This document shows positions 54,861 through 62,670 of a DNA stretch of 64,000 nt, one piece after another (positions within the stretch are counted from its first letter, which is position 1; every line of letters begins with the position of its first letter). The position numbers were made by a program, and so were the translations under genes. Source of the stretch: Deltaproteobacteria bacterium (GTDB lineage Bacteria; Desulfobacterota; Desulfobacteria; Desulfobacterales; ETH-SRB1); contig JAJSZT010000005.1 of assembly GCA_030272815.1 (NCBI GenBank), forward strand, positions 45,997 to 109,996, in the 5' to 3' direction. Under the pieces are notes generated by a model. That model saw only the letters and a program-made list of their open reading frames with translations. It made no database searches and was not told the DNA's origin.

Positions 54861-55709
54861 TCACTTTTTCGGCTTGCCCATAGTAAAAATCATGATCCAG
54901 CCATATTTGCCGATTCTTTCGCTTCTAAGCAATATGCTGTCAGCTTTGTTAAGTAAAGCGCGCAACGGTTTAAAAAAAGGCATTTTTCTTAGCGGTACAG
55001 CAGCCAACACTGCTAAATGAAAAAATTTTACATTTATTTCGTGAAAATATTTTCTGGCAATTGCCAAATCCTCAACACCGAGAATATGCTCAAACTCCCA
55101 TTGTGTACGCAGATGGGGTGTCTTTTTTCGGTACCAGTGGATAATGGGATTATGTCGTAACGCTTCAACACAGATCATTTCACCGTCAGGTTTGAGTACA
55201 CGGTTCAATTCAATCATTGCCTTATCCAAGTCCACATGATGGAGCACACCGTATTCAATGCCAAGATCAAAAGTGTTATCTGCAAATGTCATACTCTCGC
55301 CGTCCATTACTTCAAACTTACAATGGCCATCAACCCCGGCCTGCTTTGCATTAAGATTGGCATTTGCAACGCCTTCCGGCGAGATATCTATCCCTATGAC
55401 TTCTACACCGCACTGTGCTGCATAGATGCCATTTTCACCATTGCCACATCCAAAGTCGAGTACTCTGACACCAGGCTTACACCTTTCCTTTAACCAATCG
55501 TATTGGTATTTTTCACTAGAATGGGTGATAGAGTAATATTTGATGTTTGAAAAATGGTAATTAAAAGCCTTTTGATCCCGAATCATAGAATCAAGATTGT
55601 TCGCTTTTTCAGACTTGTGCGTATCACTATGACGTTCAAAGCCTTGAAGGATGCTTCTCCTTCTCTGCGAGTGTTCAATTTCTTTGAGTTTTCGTTCTTC
55701 AAGTTTCAT
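54861..55709 (-). CDS. Class I SAM-dependent methyltransferase
   Basis: 282 residues. RVLDFGCGNGENGIYAAQ (about 82-99) is SAM motif I; FDLGIEYGVLHHVDLDKAM continues the Methyltransf_11 pattern. The N-terminal 75 residues are charged. Target unknown; from context a sugar or a lipid-linked glycan. ATG at 55709. Confidence 0.85.
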   Translation of the reverse strand: MKLEERKLKEIEHSQRRRSILQGFERHSDTHKSEKANNLDSMIRDQKAFNYHFSNIKYYSITHSSEKYQYDWLKERCKPGVRVLDFGCGNGENGIYAAQCGVEVIGIDISPEGVANANLNAKQAGVDGHCKFEVMDGESMTFADNTFDLGIEYGVLHHVDLDKAMIELNRVLKPDGEMICVEALRHNPIIHWYRKKTPHLRTQWEFEHILGVEDLAIARKYFHEINVKFFHLAVLAAVPLRKMPFFKPLRALLNKADSILLRSERIGKYGWIMIFTMGKPKK

Positions 55710-55768
55710 GGACTTTCCTTATCTCTTTTCAGCAATTTCATTAACGAAGGGTTTAGACATACATGGAA

Positions 55769-56980
55769 CTATTTTTCTACAATTTTTGATAGTATATTCT
55801 CAAGTTTTTTGGCAAGAAGACTGACATCAAAGTGTGTTTCAGCATATTTTCTACCATTTTCCCCCATAATACGTCGTTTCTCAGGCGACATCGAAAGAAT
55901 AATCTTAATAGCCACAACCATTGCTTCCGGATCATCCGGAGGAATTGAGATACCGGCATCTGCATCAGCGACAGGGTTATTTGGTGCGTTAGCCGCAAAT
56001 ATTATTGGACGTCCTGAAGCGAGATAGTCAAAAACCTTATTTGAATTTATGCCGAACTGATAAACCGGCGTATCTTTTACACTAGCAACAAGAACATCAG
56101 CTTCTTCCTGTGCCTGCGCAACTTTCGATTTTGGAATAGAGCCACGGAATTCAATATTTTTTATCTGGTAGGTATTTGCTGTATCTATATAGTATTTTTT
56201 TTGCTTGTCGGCACCGATAAAAACAAAATGAACTATCCCATTTTTTTCTTCTTGCATACATTTTGCTGCTTCGATAATTGTGTCAATTCCATGTGTTGCA
56301 GAGGCCCCTCCAACATACATCACAATAAGCTTATCCGCCTTTCCACCAGAATATGGTTTGCAATCAGAAAAACGTTTAAGATTCACCCCATTCGGAATCC
56401 AAACAACTCCCTTTGATGGTATTCCATATTTGCAAATATGCTTATATGCAAAAGGTAGAACTGCAATAATCTTGTTAGCATTTCGGTAAAGAAAAACTTC
56501 AATTTTCCGAAATAACCATGTTACCGGACTCCTTTTAGATAAGACACCAAGATCAATCAGTGCTTGAGGCCAAATATCTCTAACTTCAAAACAGAAGGAA
56601 CACCTTTTACTCATAGAAAGCATATATGCCGACAAACCAGTAAACAAAGGAACAGATGGTCCGAATATGATATCCGGTTTTTCCTTTATTGATCTGCCTA
56701 TCCAATAGGCACGCCAAGCATTGCTCAGCATGTTAACTCCTCGTCGCAAGCCGTTATCTTTATAAGGAAAGGTTTTCAACCAAATTACACGAACCTTTTC
56801 GAACCATTCTTCCCGCCACTTCTCACCCTTCTCAAGTCTTTCTTTATGCGTGAAGTGGTTGTAGCTTGAAGTAAAAAAGGTTACTTCGTGCCCTAAATTT
56901 GCCAGTTCTGTAGCATAATCATACGTCCTGGATGATTGGCCCTCGGGTGCATCGTAAGCGGATATATACCAAATATTCAT
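55769..56980 (-). CDS. Glycosyltransferase family 4 (WbuB-like)
   Basis: About 403 residues. IWYISAYDAPEGQSSRTYDY is the N-terminal acceptor loop of WbuB-type L-fucosamine/GlcNAc transferases; FEVRDIWPQALIDLGVL is strongly conserved in that group. The C-terminal YQFGINSNKVFDYLASGRPI gives the donor site. I chose the ATG at 56980 (MNIWY), with AAGGAAGG 8-10 bases before it; an ATG at 57022 has no site and lies in repeat-flanked DNA. Confidence 0.9.
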   Translation of the reverse strand: MNIWYISAYDAPEGQSSRTYDYATELANLGHEVTFFTSSYNHFTHKERLEKGEKWREEWFEKVRVIWLKTFPYKDNGLRRGVNMLSNAWRAYWIGRSIKEKPDIIFGPSVPLFTGLSAYMLSMSKRCSFCFEVRDIWPQALIDLGVLSKRSPVTWLFRKIEVFLYRNANKIIAVLPFAYKHICKYGIPSKGVVWIPNGVNLKRFSDCKPYSGGKADKLIVMYVGGASATHGIDTIIEAAKCMQEEKNGIVHFVFIGADKQKKYYIDTANTYQIKNIEFRGSIPKSKVAQAQEEADVLVASVKDTPVYQFGINSNKVFDYLASGRPIIFAANAPNNPVADADAGISIPPDDPEAMVVAIKIILSMSPEKRRIMGENGRKYAETHFDVSLLAKKLENILSKIVEK

Positions 56981-57006
56981 ATCACTACCTTCCTTATTCA
57001 TTTCCT

Positions 57007-57023
57007 CACGCCAAGGCGCCAAG
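57007..57023. repeat. TTGGCG word, 3' terminal repeat of GxxExxY remnant 3
   Basis: On the minus strand TCTTGGCGCCTTGGCGTGAGG starts right after the TAA of the remnant. It is inverted relative to the words at 57266-57297. Confidence 0.7.
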
Positions 57024-57024
57024 A

Positions 57025-57251
57025 TTACAAACCGTTAACAACACGTGAAATACCATCTTTGAGAAGAGCCGATCCAAAATTAATCAGCAAACCCAAGCGC
57101 ATGTCAGCCAGCCTGAGATAAGTAAGCAGTTGCTTCTTGTGGACGGGTTGGATATTTTCAATCGATTTAAGTTCCACGATCCTGACCCTAAAGCGCGGTG
57201 AACCTTGATTGCCGCATCAACAACTATTTTTGTAATTTCATTTTCAGTCAT
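57025..57251 (-). pseudogene. GxxExxY-family remnant 3 (internal deletion)
   Basis: The minus strand opens MTENEITKIVVDAAIKVHRA then LG, the family's N-terminus, and after a junction continues in another frame RIVELKSIENIQPVHKKQLL, TYLRLADMRLGLLINFGSAL and ends DGISRVVNGL-stop. The E-L-K of the PD-(D/E)XK core remains, but the GxxExxY motif and about 55-60 residues are missing. Word repeats stand directly at both ends in inverted orientation. Confidence 0.8.
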
Positions 57252-57265
57252 AATTTTTTCTTTAC

Positions 57266-57297
57266 CTTAGCGTCTTTGCGCCTTTGCGTGAGACCTC
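57266..57297. repeat. CTTTGCG word, 5' terminal repeat of GxxExxY remnant 3
   Basis: Plus-strand CTTAGCGTCTTTGCGCC and TTTGCGTGAGACC. On the minus strand it leads directly into the start of the remnant; its last bases (AAGGTAAAG) could act as a weak ribosome binding site. Confidence 0.7.
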
Positions 57298-57325
57298 TTC
57301 TCCCCCTCACACCTATCTCACATTC

Positions 57326-57720
57326 TCACACGATACGGTAAAAACCATTCTTCGGCGCGCCGACAAACTCGACCAGGCCCTTCCTTTTTAAATATGCAAT
57401 ATCCCGTTTTGCGGTTTTTTCGGAAATGCTCCAATAGGCGGCCAGGTCGGATGCTCTGATCTGCTTACTCGCTACGAGTTGCTCCAGAAACCATCTTTAC
57501 CGATCACTTTTACAGGGACACTTACAGGGACATCAGTGCGTGGATGTTCGATCACTGCGGCATGCGGAACAAGCAATCCCAGGGACTCCAGCTTTTTTTC
57601 ATCGATTTGTTGATTGGCAAAGGCTATCAGGGTTTTGAGAATTGGCTTGAGTGAGGAAATATCGCGCTTAAATTCCAGCGTCTTTCCTTCAGGTTGCTTA
57701 AGGATCTCCTGTATTTTCAT
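57326..57720 (-). pseudogene. AlbA_2/Schlafen-type regulator with HTH, deleted and frameshifted
   Basis: The start MKIQEILKQPEGKTLEFKRD with LKPILKTLIAFAN is the opening of AlbA_2 (RecG-like ATP-binding) proteins. It jumps to ESLGLLVPHAAVIEHPRTDV, then after a frame change near 57476 to QIRASDLAAYWSISEKTAKR and FVGAPKNGFYRIV-stop, the C-terminal helix-turn-helix. About 200-300 residues of the family's middle are absent. An 82-codon frame (57472-57720) remains but is not a functional form. Confidence 0.65.
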
Positions 57721-57779
57721 CTCAACCTCTTAGTCTGTTTTTCTCCCAGCCAACAGCATTCCGCCCCCTCACCTTACCA

Positions 57780-57870
57780 TTTCATGATAACCTATCTGCG
57801 TTCATCTGCGTTCATCTGCGGCTGAATTTAATCTTTTGCCACGGATCTACGCTGATTATCACTGATCTTT
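57780..57870. repeat. CAGATT word-repeat block G
   Basis: CTATCTGCGTTCATCTGCG, TTCATCTGCGGCTGAATTT and then about 45 bases ending CTGATTATCACTGATC, near identical to 59064-59110. The remainder of the gap to 58001 has AGCTTTGAGCTTTCAGCTTC (from 57968), another word family. Confidence 0.7.
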
Positions 57871-58001
57871 TCATAAAAACTAAAACTATCTGTATTCTTT
57901 TTGTATTTAAACCCTATCTGCGGCCATCCAAGGCATCGAGATTTTCATAACCAAACTTTTTCATCTCATCCTTTCCAGCTTTGAGCTTTCAGCTTCTACG
58001 C

Positions 58002-58214
58002 TCACACATAGCCTTCCTTTTTCATATCCTCGATGATACTTTTAACTGTTTTTCCCTTAAATATCTTTTTGCGCAGTTTAGTATAGTTGCCTTCGCCGCG
58101 ATCATAATCCAAAATAAATTTTAAAGCACCAGCAGGGCCTAATTTTTCTGTCAAGGCTTCCCAGCCTGCTCTTCTAACCTCAGCAGAAGTCAGTTCATTC
58201 AATGGCATATTCAT
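58002..58214 (-). CDS. Small antitoxin-like protein of a PIN cassette
   Basis: 70 residues with a helical, charged sequence (LTSAEVRRAGWEALTEKLGP). GGAGG lies about 10 bases upstream of the ATG at 58214, which overlaps the PIN gene stop by ATGA. I know no named family; position and size suggest an antitoxin or accessory protein. Confidence 0.6.
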   Translation of the reverse strand: MNMPLNELTSAEVRRAGWEALTEKLGPAGALKFILDYDRGEGNYTKLRKKIFKGKTVKSIIEDMKKEGYV

Positions 58215-58657
58215 GTCTTAAATACCTCCCTCGATACGAAATCAATTACATTGTAAAATGCAATCCTAATATTATCAATCCGTTTCAGCTTTTTAATGAG
58301 ATTGTCATCACACGTTACAAAAAAATCGGCTTTTGCTTTTTCAGCACATGCGATATACACGGCATCCATGCCCATCAGACCACATTTCTCAAACTCCAGA
58401 GATCTATTCAAAATGCCTTCATCACAGGATATGTAATCTGTAGAATATCCCAACAAGCCTGATATCTTCAACATGTTTTCGATATTTGGATTCTTGCTGT
58501 TTTCATATTCCAACGCAAACGAATTGATCATACCAAACCGACCTTTTGATATCATCAACAACATCATAATGAAAATCTGAGTTTCAAGCATTATCCTTGG
58601 CTGACTCTGATCATCAAACGGCCTATTATAGACGCACATATCAAGATATAATCTCAA
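58211..58657 (-). CDS. PIN-domain-like toxin
   Basis: 148 residues. LYLDMCVYNRPFDDQSQPRI has the first PIN Asp; FGMINSFALEYENSKNP has the Glu; LMGMDAVYIACAEKAKADFF and VTCDDNLIKK give the C-terminal acidic residues. It is probably a metal-dependent RNase. The start is TTG at 58655-58657, overlapping the stop of the upstream gene (TTGA). Confidence 0.78.
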   Translation of the reverse strand: MRLYLDMCVYNRPFDDQSQPRIMLETQIFIMMLLMISKGRFGMINSFALEYENSKNPNIENMLKISGLLGYSTDYISCDEGILNRSLEFEKCGLMGMDAVYIACAEKAKADFFVTCDDNLIKKLKRIDNIRIAFYNVIDFVSREVFKT

Positions 58658-59013
58658 CTTCTTCCACCTTTCAGCTTTGAACTTTCACCTTTTAGCTCAT
58701 ACCCTTCCTCCTGCAATTCTTCTATATTGCGCCTCATCGTTTTCATGCCGCCAATGGCCGTTTCCCATTCCATTGCATCCGATTCGACATCCCAGCCATA
58801 TCCTTTTTCACGAACAATCCTGTGGGATATAAAATCATCAAACGACATTTCATATTTTTGTGTCAGCAAAACGTCAACACGGCGATATTGGCTAAGGCGA
58901 CGCAGGTATTCTGCTCTGTGCAAATGACGTACCTTTGAATCCATATCCTTGCCACCAAGCGGAACTTCTTCCAAAAGTTCTTGTGTGCGTTTCAAAATTG
59001 CTATGTTTTCCAT
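58654..59013 (-). CDS. Unknown small protein, first gene of a PIN cassette
   Basis: About 119 residues, helical and charged (HLHRAEYLRRLSQYRRVDVL). The ATG at 59013 has GAGGTG 6 bases upstream. The last 16 residues (ELKGESSKLKGGRS) are a translated AGCTGAAAG-type word repeat, so the original end is replaced. Its stop overlaps the TTG start of the PIN gene, forming a three-gene coupled unit. Confidence 0.6.
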   Translation of the reverse strand: MENIAILKRTQELLEEVPLGGKDMDSKVRHLHRAEYLRRLSQYRRVDVLLTQKYEMSFDDFISHRIVREKGYGWDVESDAMEWETAIGGMKTMRRNIEELQEEGYELKGESSKLKGGRS

Positions 59014-59029
59014 CACGATCACCTCAGAT

Positions 59030-59116
59030 ATAAATATCTGCGTTCATCTGTGCGAATCTGTGGCTGAATTTAATCTTTTGCCACGGATCTACGCTGATTA
59101 TCACTGATCATTTTTC
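59030..59116. repeat. CAGATT word-repeat block H (3' tail of GxxExxY remnant 4)
   Basis: ATATCTGCGTTCATCTGTGCG, AATCTGTGGCTGAATTTAAT and then the 45-base sequence also seen in block G. The last codons of remnant 4 lie in it. Confidence 0.7.
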
Positions 59117-59231
59117 TTTTATTATCAAATACAAATCTTTTGAATTCCGGTTTTCTGCCGAAATTTAATAATAAGCCAACTTCAATATTTGTTGCCTTCA
59201 AGTAATTGATTAATTGAGCTTCATGTGCAGG
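59070..59231 (-). pseudogene. GxxExxY-family remnant 4 (C-terminus only)
   Basis: The minus strand reads AHEAQLINYLKATNIEVGLL then LNFGRKPEFKRFVFDNKRK, the family's C-terminal third, with a tail (MISDNQRRSVAKD) encoded by repeat DNA. Upstream the frame runs into unrelated sequence. The stretch 59232-59643 holds the hairpin below and otherwise nothing recognisable. Confidence 0.7.
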
Positions 59232-59311
59232 GGGCAAGTGTTGAATTCCATTTTAAATGAACAGCTATTTCCTGATTATTTTGATCGGAATTTCTCAGGC
59301 CCTGAATGGTT

Positions 59312-59391
59312 ACATGGTAATCAGTGTTGTCAAGACCAGGCTATTCAGGCGGTTACAATGCCCGTATTCTTGACAACACTGATTACCATGT
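59312..59391. repeat. 24-bp perfect inverted repeat with 32-base loop
   Basis: Arms 59312-59335 (starting ACATGGTAATCAG) and 59368-59391 (ending CTGATTACCATGT) are exact complements. The loop has TTCAGGCGGTTACAATG. It is not tied to a gene; no T run suggests a terminator. A short plus-strand frame across it is probably chance. Confidence 0.8.
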
Positions 59392-59643
59392 TCATATAAA
59401 CAATGAAGAAGCGTTAAAAGGTACAATAGGTCGGTTTCACAATATTTTGAACGAGAGGTAATGCCGAATATAATCAATGTGCTATACATATTCCCGCATT
59501 ATTTTGATTTTTTCAAAAGCATCTCAGGTGGATTCTATCTCAAATTATTCTGTTAAGTTTATATGGCATAAACTCACGTATTTCTATGCTAAGGTAAATA
59601 TTTCAAAGATTAAATAATTTGGGAAATCAGCATGTCGATTTAT

Positions 59644-59913
59644 TTAATCCGATAAAAAATGCCGGTTTTCTGCTAGAATAATCTGAAAATCTACAGCCCC
59701 AAGGGTACGAACTGCTTTTAGTTCAACGATTACTTTTTCGTTTACAATCAAATCTGCCTTAAAATCTCCGATTACTTTACCTCGAAAAAATACAGAAATA
59801 TCTTTCTGCCTCTCCACACATAGTCTATATCCAGTTAGGACAATATATAAGGCATTTTCATAAACAGATTCCAGAAATCCATCACCAAGCTCATTATAAA
59901 CTTCATAAAAGCT
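59644..59913 (-). pseudogene. GxxExxY-family remnant 5 (nearly complete core, no start codon)
   Basis: The minus strand gives FYEVYNELGDGFLESVYENA (GFLESVY is the GxxExxY motif), RQKDISVFFRGKVIGDFKAD, LIVNEKVIVELKAVRTLGAV and ends AENRHFLSD-stop. ADLI followed by VELK fits the Asp and ExK of PD-(D/E)XK nuclease-like folds. No start codon is in frame: the 5' end is replaced by a CAGATT-type repeat and a stop lies four codons upstream of the first homologous residue. The C-terminal third is also lost. Confidence 0.8.
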
Positions 59914-59975
59914 TTTTTGTATTTAAACCTATCTGCGTTCATCTGTGTAAATCTGTGGCTGAATCTGTGAGAATT
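59914..59975. repeat. CAGATT word-repeat block I (5' side of GxxExxY remnant 5)
   Basis: TTTTGTATTTAAACCTATCTG, GCGTTCATCTGTGTAAATC and TGTGGCTGAATCTGTGAG. It begins at the 5' end of remnant 5 and runs to the stop codon of the GT4 fragment at 59977. Its first 28 bases also occur near 57900. Confidence 0.7.
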
Positions 59976-59976
59976 T

Positions 59977-60240
59977 TCAGATAAGTTCCTGATACAAATC
60001 GAGCAATTTTCGCTCTTCATTCTGCCAGTTGTAAACTTCTTCAACCGCCCTCCTGCTATTTGCGCCCATGGCAGCCGCAAGTTCATTGTCAGTAAGCAGC
60101 CTGTTTACCGCCCTTGCAATCTCTTCCAAATTAAGAGGATCAACACAAATGCCGCAGCCCGCGCCTTCAACAATCTCTTTCCAGAGTGGAAAATCGGATG
60201 CAATAACCGGAATTTCGGCAGACATAAATGTTATAACTCA
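59977..60240 (-). pseudogene. GT4 glycosyltransferase, C-terminal fragment
   Basis: VITFMSAEIPVIASDFPLWK with EIVEGAGCGICVDPLNLEEI and NRRAVEEVYNWQNEERKLL-like codons are the end of a GT4 enzyme. An in-frame TGA precedes it and the first 250 or so residues are missing. The stop codon is 10 bases from the word repeat at 59975. A short 82-codon product could be made from an internal ATG at 60225 but would be inactive. Confidence 0.75.
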
Positions 60241-60271
60241 GTCCCTCTCTTGAAAAGCGCCATACATTACC

Positions 60272-61252
60272 TTAAAGCATAGAATGGTAAATGTTTACTA
60301 TTTCCGTACATAGTCTATCAAGAGATATTTCGTGAATTTTATTATGTCCATTTGATCTTCTATTCAATTTAAAAATTTCATTAATGGCGCGCCCAATTTC
60401 GGCAGGATCTCTTTTTACAATTTTTGATGGCCACACACCAGCCAAACGTTCTCTCACATCTCCAACATCCACAGAAACGACGGGGCAATTACATGATATC
60501 GCCTCTTTGACCACATTAGGCGAACCTTCATGATCACTTGTCAATAACAAGCAGTCAGCAGCATTATAATAAAAAGGCATATCATCGGGATCTATGTTTT
60601 CATAAAGTTTAACGAGACAGGTATTTGGAAAATGCGAATTGACAAATTTAAGAGACTGTTCCGCTAAATCTAGTCGTTTCACTAATGGTGATTTTCCCAC
60701 ATTAAAAAGAATAATTCTATCAGTTAAGCTCAACCCCAATCGTTCCCTGGCATATTTTATCGGTAAAGGTTTAAAAATAGATAAATCGATTCCTGAAGGA
60801 ATAATGCTTACTTCATCATTTCTCCACCAAAGACGCTTTTTTAACCCTTGACTAACACATATAATATGTTTGGCACGAAGCGTTGACAATTGAGATAATA
60901 CCTGTTTAAGCCCTTTCCTAAAAGCATTTTCGCTCGTCACTGGATTGAGATCACTGCCACGAAAGGTGATAACTAATGGTTTCTTTGCCCCTAATGCACA
61001 AAAAAAAGATGTCACTGTTCCATAATGAGCATGAACAACATCCGGTTTAAACATTGCTATTTTTTGCCGAAAAGCAATCATGTCAGAAAACAACATCTTC
61101 AACGAGGTACGTGACTTTAACATAAAGAAACCAACATCGATTGAAGATTCCTTCAAATAATTCATCTGCCTATGTGCGAATATCATTGAAACTTTATTTC
61201 CTCCATCGGGAATAACAGCAAGAACTCTAATTTTTTCCACAACTCTCTCCAT
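60272..61252 (-). CDS. Glycosyltransferase family 4
   Basis: 326 residues. PDVVHAHYGTVTSFFCAL and VITFRGSDLNPV form the N-terminal half; IILFNVGKSPLVKRLDLAEQ and LLTSDHEGSPNVVKEAISCN with the E-x7-E pair form the donor half. It is slightly short for GT4. ATG at 61252, no clear ribosome binding site. It follows the polymerase gene by 86 bases. Confidence 0.9.
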   Translation of the reverse strand: MERVVEKIRVLAVIPDGGNKVSMIFAHRQMNYLKESSIDVGFFMLKSRTSLKMLFSDMIAFRQKIAMFKPDVVHAHYGTVTSFFCALGAKKPLVITFRGSDLNPVTSENAFRKGLKQVLSQLSTLRAKHIICVSQGLKKRLWWRNDEVSIIPSGIDLSIFKPLPIKYARERLGLSLTDRIILFNVGKSPLVKRLDLAEQSLKFVNSHFPNTCLVKLYENIDPDDMPFYYNAADCLLLTSDHEGSPNVVKEAISCNCPVVSVDVGDVRERLAGVWPSKIVKRDPAEIGRAINEIFKLNRRSNGHNKIHEISLDRLCTEIVNIYHSML

Positions 61253-61338
61253 GCTAACTAATTGATTTTTTAACTTATCATTACTCGATTAATAATTTGA
61301 ACAAATCACCTTTATATTCAATTGATAGCCCATATATT

Positions 61339-62670
61339 CTATGCTGCTTTATTAGTATCCTTTTCGCACCCGTTGCGAGACACCCTCATTAAAAAATCAG
61401 GATGTAATATGCCCAAGTCAATAAAAATTACGATTAAAATCAAGGGCGAAGTATAAAGAATCAAAGATTTCATTAAACCCGCAACCGGGCCACGGTGCAT
61501 TAAAATGAGAAGATAATATCCTAAGATATAGTAAAGACATTGCCAGAGCCCTTGAGGAAAATTCCAAAGCACCTTGCTCAAAACTTTCCAAAAATACCCC
61601 CACAGCAAACCCAATAACAAATATTGAATAACAGGCCCCATCCACGAAAAGTTTAAATATGCCTCCGCAAGGGGAGAATATCCCATTCCTTGTCCTGGTG
61701 ACCAGTTAACAATGTTATCCACAGCAAACTGTTCTGATAAGTCCAGCGGCCTTTCTTTCCACAGAAATCTCGGAATTACGAGATAAAAAATGTGCAAATA
61801 AGTTTGTCCGTACTGTAAGTCCGAACAGTTGTTTAATATATGCTGTAATGACACAAAAGGACCTAAAGGATCAATATATCTTAATCCGAACTGCTTTATC
61901 GCTATACTAAAAGCAGTAAAAATATTAAGTCCTCCTCGATAAAATGAAAATACTTTAATCAAATAAATTAGAACAACACAGCCTATAATTATATAAACAA
62001 AGGATACAAAACCTTTCTTTCTGATGAAGCAGGAAGACGATGCTGCAACAGCTAACAACCCAAATAAAATAACATTTTTATCCGATGTATATATGCCCCA
62101 TGAGAAAATTAATACAATAAATCCCATTCCCAAAATTTTATTCAAGCTTTTCCCTCTGAAAATTACTGTTGATGCGATTACAACACCATACAACACAACA
62201 AAATCACATAACAGTGAAAAGGCTGGATTGCTATAACGTACCCCATAGGCTGCTTCATATGTACTCACAGCAAATATGTTTTTATAGAAAAAGATTAGTA
62301 AAGATATTAAAGACCATATACATATTAGTTTTAGACTGTAAGGTATTCTTGGAAAACGATTTCGCAATCCACGACTCATTTTGAGGGGATTAAAGGATGA
62401 CAAATAATACCCCAGCGAAAATGCCAGGAACGCCATTGCCCCCATCATGATAATCTGGCTTAATTGCGCTGTTGATAATGATAAAATTATACTACCCTTT
62501 TCAAACTCCTCAATAGACAGAACGTACAATTCAAAAGGGATTCCGATATAGTAAATATAACAGCCGATACCAAATACAGCTAAAGTAGAATAGTACCCTT
62601 CTTGTCTGGAAAACAATTTGACAACTATGATAAAAATAACAAAATATAAAAGTGTCAAGACGAGAGGCAA
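61339..62670 (-). CDS. Wzy-like oligosaccharide repeat-unit polymerase
   Basis: 443 residues with about 11 membrane segments and one large loop (about 270-345, with FGLRYIDPLGPFVSLQHIL and RFLWKERPLDLSEQFAVDN), as in Wzy/O-antigen polymerases. It would join repeat units in the periplasm. The start is TTG at 62668-62670 with AAGGAA about 8 bases upstream, and overlaps the wzx end by 16 bases. Polymerases diverge widely, so assignment is from topology and context. Confidence 0.78.
   Translation of the reverse strand: MPLVLTLLYFVIFIIVVKLFSRQEGYYSTLAVFGIGCYIYYIGIPFELYVLSIEEFEKGSIILSLSTAQLSQIIMMGAMAFLAFSLGYYLSSFNPLKMSRGLRNRFPRIPYSLKLICIWSLISLLIFFYKNIFAVSTYEAAYGVRYSNPAFSLLCDFVVLYGVVIASTVIFRGKSLNKILGMGFIVLIFSWGIYTSDKNVILFGLLAVAASSSCFIRKKGFVSFVYIIIGCVVLIYLIKVFSFYRGGLNIFTAFSIAIKQFGLRYIDPLGPFVSLQHILNNCSDLQYGQTYLHIFYLVIPRFLWKERPLDLSEQFAVDNIVNWSPGQGMGYSPLAEAYLNFSWMGPVIQYLLLGLLWGYFWKVLSKVLWNFPQGLWQCLYYILGYYLLILMHRGPVAGLMKSLILYTSPLILIVIFIDLGILHPDFLMRVSRNGCEKDTNKAA

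Noticed and set aside
57472..57720. An 82-residue independent protein
   Set aside because: It is only the joined start and middle of an AlbA_2/HTH gene whose real end lies in another frame to 57326.
59214..59399. Plus-strand small gene across the 24-bp inverted repeat
   Set aside because: It overlaps a GxxExxY remnant on the other strand and a perfect hairpin; no homology seen.
47198..59975. CRISPR array
   Set aside because: The repeated words are imperfect, directly adjacent, without regular unique spacers, and no cas gene is near.
47055..60240. Prophage or integrative plasmid
   Set aside because: No integrase, capsid, relaxase or replication gene is present; the toxin genes and repeats alone do not support it.
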